64,000 nucleotides of DNA from GCA-2794515 sp033763335 (GTDB taxonomy: Bacteria > Chloroflexota > Anaerolineae > Aggregatilineales > Phototrophicaceae). Positions 1 through 9,578 of the stretch are shown here, in pieces. The stretch is taken from the NCBI GenBank assembly GCA_033763335.1, contig JANRKU010000091.1, positions 4,865 through 68,864 of the forward strand, read 5' to 3'. The stretch's first letter is position 1; every line of letters begins with the position of its first letter. A program made the translations under genes and the position numbers. The notes beneath the pieces were generated by a model. That model was not told where the DNA came from. It ran no database searches and worked only from the letters and a program-made list of their open reading frames with translations.

Positions 1-1574
1 ACCTTGTCTAGGGACGAATTGAATCCTAAATCTTGACCATCGTCATTACGGGCGATTTGTTTCCCTTCTGGGTCTACAAGGATGAGATAGGGGTCTAAAT
101 CACCGACATTTGCCCGCATCACAAAGGTGACAATTTGCCCTTGTGTGCCAGAGAAGGTATAGGTACGGGCAAAATCGCCATTGGTAATTTCGCCAGAAAT
201 CGCTTCATCTAGGACAATAACACCTGTATTGGTAATAGGAGGGGGTGTTGCACTACCACCAGATTTTTCCAACACTAATTCAAATTGACCTTCGCTCGTG
301 CCTTGGTCACGGTTAAAGCGTGTCGCCCAAATGGTATAGACACCGCTTTCTGGGATGACAAAATCACGCAGATACGCATTAAATCCGCCCAGTGGGTCAT
401 CATCATTAGAGGCAATTTCTGAGCCATTGGCAGAGAATAAAACCACTTGTGGGTCTAATGTGCCAGACAGCGCATTCACCTGAATCCCAATGACATCGCC
501 TTCTTGTGCCACAAATTGATAAGCGACATAGGGTATATCATTGCTAATATCACCTTGTGCGCGACCACCATAGGTAATAGCTGTTTCGGTTGAATCTTCG
601 GTAGCGGCAGGTGTTGGGGTAATAGCCACGCCATCAACGACCTCTAGCGTCAATTCAAAGCCACCCGATGATGTCCCTGCAATCCCATTAAAACGCGAAG
701 CAATGATGGTATAAATACCCGCTTGTGGAATTTCGTAATTCGTAATACCGGGGTCATAACTTTCGAGTGAATTGAGGTCATCATTCACGACCAATTGTGC
801 GCCATTGGGTGCGAGGAGGGTCAAATACCCATCCAAATTTTCTTGCCTATCGGTTGCACGCATGATGATAGAGACAAAATCGCCTGCCTCTGCCGCAAAG
901 GTATAACGGAATTCATAGGTTGCATTGGTGATTGTCCCACCAACCACATCACCATAAGCAATCGTGGTCTCATCTGTTACTGCTTCTGTGGGTGTTACTT
1001 CAATTGTTGGGGTACTGGTCGGCGTTGGCGTATGCGATGGATCAACCCGCAAAGTCGGTGTTGGGGTATGGGTCGGTTCTTCTAAAGTTTCTGTGGGTGT
1101 TGGCGTATTGCTGGCGACAATTTCTTCGGTTGGCTCTTCGGTCGCCGTCGCTTCTGCGGTAACAACTTCGGTTGGCTCTTCGGTCGCTGTCGCTTCTACG
1201 GTGACAATTTCGGTTGGTTCTTCGGTCGCTATCGCTTCTGCGGTAACAACTTCGGTTGGCTCTGCCGTTGCAGGTGCTTCTGTAGTAGCGACTTCCTGTG
1301 TTGCTTCTGTCACCACTGCAATCACATCTACTGTAGCTTCCTCAGTTATGATTACTTCCTCAGTAGGAATAGAAACAGGCGTATTGGTAGCTGGAGATTG
1401 GGTAAGCGTGACCTCTGCCGTCGCTTCCTCAGTGGGAGTCGGTGTCTCAGTGACACGAGTCGGCACAATTGCCCCCCTCAATGCTGTAGGGGGTACAGGC
1501 TCATTTGACGTACACGCCGATAAGACTATGGTGATACACAAAATACCCAACAAAATGATGCGGTGTAATTTCAT
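1..1574 (-). CDS. PPC-domain lipoprotein with Thr/Glu/Pro linker (3' end outside window)
   Basis: The gene runs off the left edge; about 524 codons are present. It begins with a lipoprotein signal peptide (KLHR n-region, hydrophobic core, lipobox LSAC with Cys21), so the product is probably anchored at the cell surface. A linker of about 170 residues rich in Thr, Glu, Val and Pro follows and contains three copies of a 14-residue repeat. After that come three similar beta-sandwich units (e.g. GDFVSIIMRA...NLDGYLTLLAPNG, GDVIGIQVNALSGTLDPQVVLF, GQIVTFVMRANVGDLDPYLILVD). These match the bacterial pre-peptidase C-terminal (PPC) domain pattern. Enzymatic function is not visible and may lie in the missing part. 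The domain call is by pattern recognition; adhesive or carbohydrate-binding roles are inference. Confidence 0.8.
   Translation of the reverse strand, partial: MKLHRIILLGILCITIVLSACTSNEPVPPTALRGAIVPTRVTETPTPTEEATAEVTLTQSPATNTPVSIPTEEVIITEEATVDVIAVVTEATQEVATTEAPATAEPTEVVTAEAIATEEPTEIVTVEATATEEPTEVVTAEATATEEPTEEIVASNTPTPTETLEEPTHTPTPTLRVDPSHTPTPTSTPTIEVTPTEAVTDETTIAYGDVVGGTITNATYEFRYTFAAEAGDFVSIIMRATDRQENLDGYLTLLAPNGAQLVVNDDLNSLESYDPGITNYEIPQAGIYTIIASRFNGIAGTSSGGFELTLEVVDGVAITPTPAATEDSTETAITYGGRAQGDISNDIPYVAYQFVAQEGDVIGIQVNALSGTLDPQVVLFSANGSEIASNDDDPLGGFNAYLRDFVIPESGVYTIWATRFNRDQGTSEGQFELVLEKSGGSATPPPITNTGVIVLDEAISGEITNGDFARTYTFSGTQGQIVTFVMRANVGDLDPYLILVDPEGKQIARNDDGQDLGFNSSLDK
1125..1267 (-). 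repeat. 42-bp tandem repeat inside the lipoprotein linker
   Basis: Three consecutive 42-bp units (1125-1166, 1167-1208, 1209-1250) plus a partial fourth encode the 14-residue repeat EPTEVVTAEATATE. The copies differ at only a few bases. It is an in-frame coding minisatellite, likely variable in copy number between strains. Confidence 0.85.
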
Positions 1575-1646
1575 AACAATCGCTCCACGCCTAAGCAGAA
1601 ATGATAACATTGCTTAATTGTAATCAAAACGCTCGCTCTTGGCGAA

Positions 1647-2858
1647 TCAATTTGAAGATGTGATGCTACTTTTTGTCCCTTTAACGCCTTTTAGCCCGCG
1701 TGAGGCGGTCAATTCAATGAGACTCGTTTCATAATTATAGGTGTTTTTGCGCTTATCGGCATACGCATCTTGAGCCAATTTGACCAATTTATCGACCACT
1801 TGACGGGCAGAAAGCCCCGTTTCGCTCCACAGATAAAATGCCAATGACCCGGGCATTGTATTGATTTCATTCAAAAATACAGTTTCTGTTTCTGGATAAA
1901 CCAAGAAGTCAATCCGCGCAATACCACGCCCATCTATAGCGCGGAAGGCATCTAACGCGGTTTGTTGAATTTTAGCAGTGAGTGAAGGGGTTAATGGCGC
2001 AGGAATGAGGCGTTCTGCCCCTTTCATCCCACCACCACCGCGCATATATTTTTCTTCGTAGGTCAAAAATGTCTCCCATGAGACAGGTTGCTCCAAGACA
2101 GAGGCACTCATCTCACCAGAATATCCCATCACCGCACAATTGATTTCGACCCCGCCAATGATGGCTTTTTCGACCACAACACGGCGGTCAAAATTGGTGG
2201 CAATCTCCAAAGACATCACCAATGCCTCTGCGGTATCGGCGCGGGTAACACCAATGCTAGACCCCAATGTGGCGGGTTTCACGAATACGGGCAACGCTAA
2301 TTTTTCGGTGATGTGTGTGATGACGGCTTCCCGATTATCGAGCCATTGGTCACGGTGAATGAGGAGTCCCTCTACCACAGGGATATTATTTTGGGCTAAA
2401 ACGGCTTTGGTGATGGCTTTATCATTCGCCACTGCCGATGCCAAAACCGCACAGCCAACATATGGCACATCTGCCATTTCGCATAACCCTTGCAAGGTGC
2501 CATCTTCCCCATGTGAGCCATGAATGGCAGGGAAAACGACATCTATTCGTTTGAGTTCACTTTTTTGCAACCGTCCCGCAACGGGATTGATGATAAGCCC
2601 ATGATGTTGCACCGTTGGTGATAAAACAACCTGTTCTATCCCTTTATGGCTAACAACCTCATTGCGAAAATTATCGAGGTTCATCAACGGTTCACCCGTA
2701 AACCATTTGCCATCACGGGTGATATAAATGGGGACAACCTCATAATATTGGGTATCGAAGGCTTTCATAATTTGATGACCTGTCACCACCGATACATCAT
2801 GTTCGACACTGCGCCCACCAAAGACAACCGCGATTGTTTGTTTTCGTTTTGCACTCAC
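1647..2858 (-). CDS. ddl: D-alanine--D-alanine ligase
   Basis: ATP-grasp ligase joining two D-alanines for the peptidoglycan stem peptide, cytoplasmic. 403 residues, slightly longer than typical (300-370). Visible motifs: N-terminal GGRSVEHDVS (14-23), HGSHGEDGTLQG (113-124), the ATP-grasp segment KPATLGSSIGV (194-204), the omega-loop EEKYMRGGGGMKGAE (268-282) and the metal-binding NEINTMPGS (330-338). The KY pair in the omega loop is the arrangement of D-Ala-D-Ala enzymes rather than the VanA-type D-Ala-D-Lac ligases. The C-terminal tail after residue 380 is not family-typical. It diverges from lon. With the murF homologue at 12.9-14.5 kb it implies that the organism makes a peptidoglycan precursor. 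Confidence 0.93.
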   Translation of the reverse strand: MSAKRKQTIAVVFGGRSVEHDVSVVTGHQIMKAFDTQYYEVVPIYITRDGKWFTGEPLMNLDNFRNEVVSHKGIEQVVLSPTVQHHGLIINPVAGRLQKSELKRIDVVFPAIHGSHGEDGTLQGLCEMADVPYVGCAVLASAVANDKAITKAVLAQNNIPVVEGLLIHRDQWLDNREAVITHITEKLALPVFVKPATLGSSIGVTRADTAEALVMSLEIATNFDRRVVVEKAIIGGVEINCAVMGYSGEMSASVLEQPVSWETFLTYEEKYMRGGGGMKGAERLIPAPLTPSLTAKIQQTALDAFRAIDGRGIARIDFLVYPETETVFLNEINTMPGSLAFYLWSETGLSARQVVDKLVKLAQDAYADKRKNTYNYETSLIELTASRGLKGVKGTKSSITSSN

Positions 2859-2953
2859 AGAAAATACCTACTCTTATGATATATCTTAGCGATAAAAATT
2901 ATGTGACGCTACTATGCAATTAAAGAATGAGATTGTCAATGTTGGCTATGGCT

Positions 2954-2982
2954 TTGCAGTCTATCAACTTTTCATGTAAACT
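2954..2982 (+). promoter_or_regulatory. possible promoter of lon
   Basis: TTGCAG at 2954-2959 and TAAACT at 2977-2982 are separated by 17 bases and lie 45 bases before the lon start. Both boxes are imperfect, so this is a modest candidate. Confidence 0.35.
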
Positions 2983-3027
2983 ACTCTGTTCACACCTTAA
3001 TGTTATGCTGAATGGGATAAAACACAC

Positions 3028-5472
3028 TTGAGTGTTCAGAATGATTTTGATTTTTCTAAAATAGTTAATGCGCCAACCGATGAAGATGGGATGATTGAGC
3101 GTCCATTGCTCATAGTTAAAGAGCAAGTGGTTTTTCCCAAAATCATCATGCCTCTAATGACTGAAGGGGATGAAGCGCTAAAAATTTGCACAGATGCCAT
3201 TAAAAATCAGCAAACCCTGATTATACTCGCCTATGAAGGTGATATAACCAATATGGGTCTCAATGAAAATGGCATTGTCGGGACAGAGGTCGCAATCACC
3301 CAAATTGTCCCCATGTCGTCTGGCATATTTTCGGTATTGGTAGAGGGCAGACGACGCATTAAGATGAATCGCTTCGTCACCATGAGTCCGTATCCGATTA
3401 TATCTGCGCGGGTATTAGAAGAAATTGTCACTGATAGTGATAGTGCTTCTGCACTCGAAGAAACGCTCTTCGAGATGTTCCAAGAAGTGGTGGAACTCAT
3501 GGGCAACATCACCGAAGAAGTGATAGCCTATGCCACAGAAATCAACGACCCTAGCTGGCTCACCGATTTTGCCACCACCATCATCAATACCTCATTTGAA
3601 AATCGGCAACGCGCCCTAGAAATCATCAACCTCGAAGAACGGATGCGCTTTGTCATCAACCTACTCGGTCATGAACTGCGTGTGTTAAATATCAAAGAAG
3701 AAATTGAGGGGCAAGTTCAGCAAGAGATGACCCGTAGCCAACGGGAAAATTATTTGCGCGAACAAATGCGAATTATTCAAGGCGAATTGGGCGAAGAAGA
3801 TTATTTTCAGCAAGAATTTGAAGAATTACGCCGTCAAATTCTCGCGGCACAATTGCCACCTACCATCAACGATAAGGCGATGAAAGAATTTGCACGCCTG
3901 CAAATCATCCCGCCGATGGCACCAGAAGTCGGCATTATCCGCACGTATATTGAATGGCTCATCGAATTGCCATGGCGCAAAGCCAGCACCGATAACCTCG
4001 ACCTAAAACGCGCCCAAACGATACTGGAAGCCGAGCATTATGGCTTGCCAAAAGTGAAAGACCGTATTTTGGAGCATATCGCTGTTCGCAAATTGGCGGC
4101 AGATAAAATGAAAACCCCCATTTTATGCTTTGTCGGACCTCCGGGTGTCGGTAAAACATCACTGGGCAAAAGCATTGCCACTGCATTGGGACGCGAATTT
4201 GTCCGTGTGAGTTTGGGTGGCATCCATGACGAGGCAGAAATTCGCGGACATCGGCGCACTTATATTGGCGCAATGCCCGGACGCATTATCCAAACAATCC
4301 GTCGTGCAGGGACAATCAATCCCGTTTTTATGTTGGATGAAATTGATAAACTCGGCGCAGATTATCGTGGCGACCCGGGGTCTGCTTTATTAGAAGTGCT
4401 AGACCCCGAACAAAATAAACAATTCAGCGATCATTATCTTGATATAGATTATGACCTATCACAAGTGTTATTCATCACCACCGCCAACGACCTAGAACCG
4501 TTAGAGCCTGCCCTATTAGACCGTCTGGAAATTGTGGAATTTCCGGGATATACCGAAGAGGATAAATTGGAAATCGCCAAAAAATTCCTCATCCCAAAAC
4601 AACTCGAAGCGCATGGACTCAACGATGCAGGCATTTCATTTCCAATCAGCGCCCTACAAAATATCATCCGTGAATATACTTATGAGGCGGGTGTTCGCAA
4701 TTTATTCCGCGAAATCGGGACAATATGCAGAAAAACTGCGCGTCTCATCGCAGAAGAACGCCCCTATCCGCGTCGCTTGACCAGCAATCACATCGCTACC
4801 TATCTGGGACCGCCACATCATATTGAATCACGGGCAAATGATACCGATAGCATCGGAATTGTGACAGGATTGGCATGGACACCCTATGGAGGCGATGTTT
4901 TGACGATTGAGGTGGCACTTTTCCCCGGAAAAGGCACGCTCTCCATGACAGGACAATTGGGTGATGTGATGCAAGAATCGGCACAAGCCGCCCTCAGTTA
5001 TTTGCGGTCTAATGCCCGCCAATGGGATATTCCCAGCGATGATTTTGAGAATTATGATATTCATCTGCATATCCCCGAAGGTGCAACCCCAAAAGATGGA
5101 CCTTCGGCAGGGGTGAGCCTCGCTACCGCCATTATCTCCGCCTTTACCGAGTGTAAAGTGCGTGCAGAATTTGCCATGACGGGTGAAATCACACTACGGG
5201 GACGGGTATTGCCTGTTGGGGGTGTCAAAGAAAAATTGCTGGCGGCGCATCGCGCACGCATTTTCAATATCATCATGCCAGAGCAAAATCGCAAAGACCT
5301 CACCGATATTGCCGATAAAGCCTTGCGCGATATGAAAATTCATTTTGTGAACAATATTGCCCAAGTCTTAGAATTGGTCTTATTGCCCCCTCCTCCAGAT
5401 GGGCGGGAACGCGATAAAGACCGTGAGGAAGAAGAAGCAACAGCAGATGATGAAAAGGTCACAGAAAAATAA
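3028..5472 (+). CDS. lon: ATP-dependent Lon protease
   Basis: Cytoplasmic AAA+ serine protease degrading misfolded and regulatory proteins. 814 residues, the usual bacterial Lon length. Domains: N-terminal substrate-binding region (about 20-215), coiled-coil part, AAA+ module with Walker A GPPGVGKTS (370-378) and Walker B FMLDEIDKL (D437/E438), and protease domain with catalytic Ser693 in PKDGPSAG and Lys736 in GGVKEKL, the canonical 43-residue spacing. The chosen start is TTG at 3028, because the conserved N-terminus begins soon after; the next in-frame ATG (residue 22) would trim the region only slightly. The C-terminus is highly charged (RERDKDREEEE). The next gene starts 13 bases downstream, suggesting an operon. 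Confidence 0.96.
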   Translation: MSVQNDFDFSKIVNAPTDEDGMIERPLLIVKEQVVFPKIIMPLMTEGDEALKICTDAIKNQQTLIILAYEGDITNMGLNENGIVGTEVAITQIVPMSSGIFSVLVEGRRRIKMNRFVTMSPYPIISARVLEEIVTDSDSASALEETLFEMFQEVVELMGNITEEVIAYATEINDPSWLTDFATTIINTSFENRQRALEIINLEERMRFVINLLGHELRVLNIKEEIEGQVQQEMTRSQRENYLREQMRIIQGELGEEDYFQQEFEELRRQILAAQLPPTINDKAMKEFARLQIIPPMAPEVGIIRTYIEWLIELPWRKASTDNLDLKRAQTILEAEHYGLPKVKDRILEHIAVRKLAADKMKTPILCFVGPPGVGKTSLGKSIATALGREFVRVSLGGIHDEAEIRGHRRTYIGAMPGRIIQTIRRAGTINPVFMLDEIDKLGADYRGDPGSALLEVLDPEQNKQFSDHYLDIDYDLSQVLFITTANDLEPLEPALLDRLEIVEFPGYTEEDKLEIAKKFLIPKQLEAHGLNDAGISFPISALQNIIREYTYEAGVRNLFREIGTICRKTARLIAEERPYPRRLTSNHIATYLGPPHHIESRANDTDSIGIVTGLAWTPYGGDVLTIEVALFPGKGTLSMTGQLGDVMQESAQAALSYLRSNARQWDIPSDDFENYDIHLHIPEGATPKDGPSAGVSLATAIISAFTECKVRAEFAMTGEITLRGRVLPVGGVKEKLLAAHRARIFNIIMPEQNRKDLTDIADKALRDMKIHFVNNIAQVLELVLLPPPPDGRERDKDREEEEATADDEKVTEK

Positions 5473-5485
5473 GCGGCGGTGATGG

Positions 5486-6910
5486 ATGGCTACCCTTCCT
5501 ACTCATTTAATAAGCCACACCGACCTTTTGGTGCGGTTAGAGCAAGGACAAGATGCCCAATGGGCATGGTTTGAGGATAACTGCGATAGTCAGTCATTAG
5601 CCCTCACATTGGCAGGCATGGCAAATAATCGCGGGGGTGTGGTTATCGTGGGAATCCATCAAAGTGATATACAGGGTGTGGCAGATGTGGCAGAAAGCAT
5701 AGACCTTCTGCTTCATTCTGCGCTCACCCTAGACCCCCCCCTCATCACCCCATTACCCCACCCCATCACCATAGATAAAAAACAGGTCGTCATTTTGGAA
5801 GTGCCTGCGGGGATGCCTCATATTTATATGTGTGATGGGCGCTATGTCCGCCGTGAAAATGACCAAAATATTCCCCTAAAACCCATCGAATTACGCCGTT
5901 TATTGATTGAACGGGGCGAGATGAGCTTTGAGATGGAAATCGCCAAAGGTGCGACCCTCAAAGATTTGGATTGGGAAAAAGTCGAGGGGTATGTCGAAAC
6001 ACTCAAACGGGGCGAACACCGCGATGCCAAAGCATTATTGCTCAGGCGCGGATGTTTGGCACGCAAAGATAACCAACTCTACCCCACTAATGCCGGCATA
6101 TTGCTCTTTGGAAAATCACCACAAACCTTTGTGCGGAGCGCAGAAATCACAGCAGTCCGCTTTGCAGGCGAAAAAATGGGTGATACCTTTAGCCGTGAAG
6201 ATATTACAGGCACATTGCCAGAACAAATTCGGCGTGCAGAGACCTTTTTAGTAGACCATCTCCGCAAAGGGGTGCAACTGAAGGCAACAATGGCACGCAA
6301 TGAACAATTTGAATATCCACTCGAAGCGGCGCGTGAATTGGTGGTGAATGCAGTAGCACATCGAGATTATAGCGTGGATGGTGATAATATCCGCCTATTT
6401 TTGTTCAAAGACCACATGGAGGCATTTAGTCCCGGAAAATTACCGGGTCCCGTTACGGTGGCAAATATCAAAGATGAACGGTTCTCACGTAATCCTATCA
6501 TCGTCCAAGTTTTGGCAGATATGGGCTATATTGAGCGACTCGGTTATGGCATAGACCGCATTTTGGAACTCATGACACAACATAATCTACAACATCCCGA
6601 TTTTCAAGAACGACAAGGCGGTTTTCAGGTGGTGTTATACAACCAAGCTGTCATCCCACAACCACAACCCTCACTAGTGATGTTGATAGAAGACATCAAT
6701 GTGCGCCAAGAAAAAGCCATAGATTACCTCTCACAGGGCAATCGTACCCGCATCACCAATAGCGAACTTCAGCAAATGTTCCCCGATGTTCATGCAGAGA
6801 CCATTCGGCGGGATTTAGCCGATTTGGTGGCAAAAAATATCCTCGAAAAATTTGGCTCAAAACGCGGGTCATATTATACGCTCAAAAAATCGGCGCAATT
6901 AGACGACTAA
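5486..6910 (+). CDS. Schlafen/AlbA_2-type ATP-binding regulator (RecG-like C-terminal family)
   Basis: 474 residues. The N-terminal 15-130 region (ALTLAGMANNRGGVVIVGIHQSD...VILEVPAG...YVRRENDQNIPL) matches the Schlafen AlbA_2 domain. Residues about 285-390 (ARELVVNAVAHRDYSV...MEAFSPGKLPGPV...YGIDRILELM) match the HATPase_c_4 region of proteins often mis-annotated as RecG-like helicases. The end (about 405-474, TNSELQQMFPDVHAETIRRDLADLVAKNIL) is a winged helix resembling DeoR-type regulators. It has no helicase motifs. It probably acts as a DNA- or nucleotide-binding regulator; its partner is unknown. It sits 13 bases after lon and is likely co-transcribed, which hints at a stress-response link. 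Confidence 0.82.
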   Translation: MATLPTHLISHTDLLVRLEQGQDAQWAWFEDNCDSQSLALTLAGMANNRGGVVIVGIHQSDIQGVADVAESIDLLLHSALTLDPPLITPLPHPITIDKKQVVILEVPAGMPHIYMCDGRYVRRENDQNIPLKPIELRRLLIERGEMSFEMEIAKGATLKDLDWEKVEGYVETLKRGEHRDAKALLLRRGCLARKDNQLYPTNAGILLFGKSPQTFVRSAEITAVRFAGEKMGDTFSREDITGTLPEQIRRAETFLVDHLRKGVQLKATMARNEQFEYPLEAARELVVNAVAHRDYSVDGDNIRLFLFKDHMEAFSPGKLPGPVTVANIKDERFSRNPIIVQVLADMGYIERLGYGIDRILELMTQHNLQHPDFQERQGGFQVVLYNQAVIPQPQPSLVMLIEDINVRQEKAIDYLSQGNRTRITNSELQQMFPDVHAETIRRDLADLVAKNILEKFGSKRGSYYTLKKSAQLDD

Positions 6911-6999
6911 ATTCAATCCGCCCATCCATAGTGCTATTGCCAAGACACCCCAAATCATGCGAAGATGTGCATAATTATTTTTGATGATTGAGGTATGAT

Positions 7000-8526
7000 A
7001 TGCACTTTATTTCTCGCTTTATCAGCTTAATAACCCTCTTGTTATTGCTCAGTTTTCGCCCCACACCGACTTTTAGCGCCCCATCTGAGCAACTTTTACC
7101 TATCGAAACTATTCGCTTACCACACGGCTTCAAAATCACCCAATTCGCGCAAAATATCCCCTCTGCCCGTATGATGACACTCGGCACAAATGGCACACTG
7201 TTTATTGGCACACGCGGGAACACCGTTTATGCCATCCCCAACGCCACCAGTGGCACAATTGCCACCCAAGTGTTGCCCATCATCACCAATCTGGATACAC
7301 CCAGTGGGGTCGCGTTCAAAGACGGGTCATTGTATGTGGGGACAAATGGGCAAGTGCTTCGCTATGACAATATTGAAGCGAATTTGAATAATCCGCCAGC
7401 ACCCGTTGTAATTAATGAAACCATACCCGCCTCACATGGCGCACGCACCATCCGTTTTGGACCCGATGGTAAACTCTATATCAAAGTCGGTGCGCCCTGC
7501 AATGTCTGTGAAGCAAGCGCCACTTATGACTCGACCATTGTACGGATGAACCCAAATGGCACAGGTATCGAAATTTATGTGCGTGGCACGCGCAATGCTG
7601 TTGGCTATGATTGGCATCCCGTCACGGGCGAGTTATGGTTCACGAATAATGGGCGCGATGGGCTTGGTGATGAAATTCCCCCAGAAACACTCAACCGTGC
7701 CACCAGCATCGGGCAAAATTTTGGCTTTCCCTATTGCCATTCGGGATACATCAGCGACCCAGAATTTGGCAGTTTACGCAATTGCAACGAATTTACCGCG
7801 CCAGCGCAATTGCTCCCCGCGCATGTTGCCCCGTTGGGGATGCGTTTTTATACAGGCACAACCTTTCCTAATGACTATGTGAATCAGGTTTTCATCGCAG
7901 AGCATGGCAGTTGGAACAGGTCAACCAAATTGGGCTATCGGATTAGCCTTGTGCGCCTCAATGCCCAATCACAAGCACTCAGCTACGAGATTTTTGCCGA
8001 TGGCTGGCTACAAGGGGCAGATACCGTATGGGGTAGACCAGTGGATATTCAAAATATGCCCGATGGGGCATTGCTCATTTCTGATGATTATGCCAATGCC
8101 ATTTATCGGATACAATATATTTGTTCATTAGCAGGGTTTGGTGGACAAACCTTCACCGAACAAGAACTCCAACATAACATCCAAACACAAGTAGATAACC
8201 GTCCAACTGAATGGTCAACCCAAAGTGCTTTTATAGACTTGGTAAATTGTGGGATTTTGGCTATCATCACCACCGAATCGGGTGAAATTGGCATGGTTAA
8301 GGTATCTATTGCAGATAGTAACGGACTCATGCAACTCACAGTGGATAAAATAACCGCATTAGATGGCATCTCTCCCATGAGTGCCACCTATCAATCGGTC
8401 ATACGGGCAGAATTTTTGGCAATTATCATGCAAAGCCTTCAAACCCTCATCGGTAATGCAGGGAATAATGGCTTTTCACGGGTTGCCATCAATAGCCAAA
8501 GCATTGAATTATTGCCACAACCATAA
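7000..8526 (+). CDS. secreted PQQ-type sugar/sorbosone dehydrogenase-like beta-propeller with C-terminal extension
   Basis: Secreted soluble dehydrogenase-like protein. The ATG at 7000 is preferred over the upstream TTG at 6988 because GAGG at 6990-6993 is correctly spaced from it and it gives a clean signal peptide (MHFISRFISLITLLLLLSF...FSA). 508 residues. Residues about 40-375 carry the glucose/sorbosone dehydrogenase propeller pattern: LPHGFKITQFAQNIPSARMM, RTIRFGPDGKLYI, GTRNAVGYDWHPVTGELWFT, HVAPLGMRFYTG, FIAEHGSWNRS, GRPVDIQNMPDGALLISDD. The last 130 residues (from FGGQTFTEQELQ) are an extension I do not recognise. Whether PQQ is the cofactor cannot be shown here. Confidence 0.85.
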   Translation: MHFISRFISLITLLLLLSFRPTPTFSAPSEQLLPIETIRLPHGFKITQFAQNIPSARMMTLGTNGTLFIGTRGNTVYAIPNATSGTIATQVLPIITNLDTPSGVAFKDGSLYVGTNGQVLRYDNIEANLNNPPAPVVINETIPASHGARTIRFGPDGKLYIKVGAPCNVCEASATYDSTIVRMNPNGTGIEIYVRGTRNAVGYDWHPVTGELWFTNNGRDGLGDEIPPETLNRATSIGQNFGFPYCHSGYISDPEFGSLRNCNEFTAPAQLLPAHVAPLGMRFYTGTTFPNDYVNQVFIAEHGSWNRSTKLGYRISLVRLNAQSQALSYEIFADGWLQGADTVWGRPVDIQNMPDGALLISDDYANAIYRIQYICSLAGFGGQTFTEQELQHNIQTQVDNRPTEWSTQSAFIDLVNCGILAIITTESGEIGMVKVSIADSNGLMQLTVDKITALDGISPMSATYQSVIRAEFLAIIMQSLQTLIGNAGNNGFSRVAINSQSIELLPQP

Positions 8527-8541
8527 AAGGATGTAAATTCT

Positions 8542-9498
8542 ATGAAATTTTGGGCAGTGTGTCTTTTTATCGCTATCGGCATGGTGGGATGTACAGCAGA
8601 ACCCGCTAAAGACATCACCATCGAATCGCTTCAATGCACCCGCATTAATGCCACTGCCCCCAATATCACCTGTATTGATTTGCCCGATAACGCCGTGTTG
8701 ATGCAAATTAAATCCCGCGAGCCAGTCACCATCCGCACATCAGAAAATAATCCCATTAACCTGACATTCAACGCGACGGTTTATTGGAAGCGCGATGGAG
8801 CATTGATGACGGTGGCGGTGATAGACGGTGAAAGTGTGGTCGGAACACCCATCGGCACGCGCAATTTGCGGACTGGTCAACAAATCACCCTCAGCATTAG
8901 CCAAGAAAATACCGTTTTGGCGATTCCAGATGCCCCTGCGGATGCTACTATATCGGTGATAGAAGGGATGCAACAACTCACCGAACAACCAACCGTCACA
9001 CCAACCCGCACCCCCCGCGTCAATAATACGCCAGACCCCGATTCAACCGCATTGGTAGAGGGGTGTATCCCCAACGAAGAGTGGACATTCACCTATGCTG
9101 TGCGTGGAGGCGATACCCTCACCCGAATTGCCAATTTATATGGGCTAACAATGGCAGAATTGCAAGAAGGCAATTGTATTCAAGACCCCAATCGCATTTT
9201 TTCTGGTCAAGAATTGCGCGTCCCGACTGATGGCAATAGCCTTGTAACACCCTCTGTAGCCGTCATTTTGAATGCGGATAGCAAAAGCCTGTATGTTGGG
9301 CAATGTACACGCTTATTTTGGAGTGTAGAGGATGCGCGGTTGGTCTATTTGGATGATAGCCCGGTGGCACATAACGCCGAACAACAAATTTGCCCCACAG
9401 AAACCCGCGACTATGGGCTGGTGGTCACATTTGAGAATGGGTCTCAGGTGCGCTATGCCATCACCATCACCGTCATCATGCTAACACCCACACCATAG
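8542..9498 (+). CDS. LysM-domain lipoprotein
   Basis: 318 residues. Signal peptide with lipobox GMVGC (Cys17) predicts a lipid-anchored exported protein. After an unassigned beta-rich region (20-140) and a TVTPTRTPRVNNTPDPD linker, a LysM domain appears at about 183-230 (YAVRGGDTLTRIANLYGLTMAELQEGN...RIFSGQELRVP), which binds peptidoglycan or other GlcNAc polymers. The last 85 residues look like an immunoglobulin-like domain (YVGQCTRLFWSVEDA...VTFENGSQVRYAITITV). AAAGGATG lies 9 bases before the ATG. It starts 15 bases after the dehydrogenase-like gene and is likely in the same operon. Confidence 0.85.
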   Translation: MKFWAVCLFIAIGMVGCTAEPAKDITIESLQCTRINATAPNITCIDLPDNAVLMQIKSREPVTIRTSENNPINLTFNATVYWKRDGALMTVAVIDGESVVGTPIGTRNLRTGQQITLSISQENTVLAIPDAPADATISVIEGMQQLTEQPTVTPTRTPRVNNTPDPDSTALVEGCIPNEEWTFTYAVRGGDTLTRIANLYGLTMAELQEGNCIQDPNRIFSGQELRVPTDGNSLVTPSVAVILNADSKSLYVGQCTRLFWSVEDARLVYLDDSPVAHNAEQQICPTETRDYGLVVTFENGSQVRYAITITVIMLTPTP

Positions 9499-9578
9499 GC
9501 AAACCGTCTAAAAATATCGGCATAGGATGTGTTATCATATCCGCCATAGTGTTTTTAATAAAAATAGGATGTGGCGTG

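Noticed and set aside
1125..1267. Possible CRISPR-like array of 42-bp repeats
   Set aside because: Units are directly adjacent without spacers and are in frame within a coding linker.
964..1617. Valine/serine-rich plus-strand ORF
   Set aside because: It is the antisense shadow of the Thr/Glu linker of the minus-strand lipoprotein, whose signal peptide and PPC domains are convincing.
5486..6910. RecG helicase annotation
   Set aside because: No helicase motifs; only the AlbA_2/HATPase_c_4 region often mislabelled as RecG-like is present.
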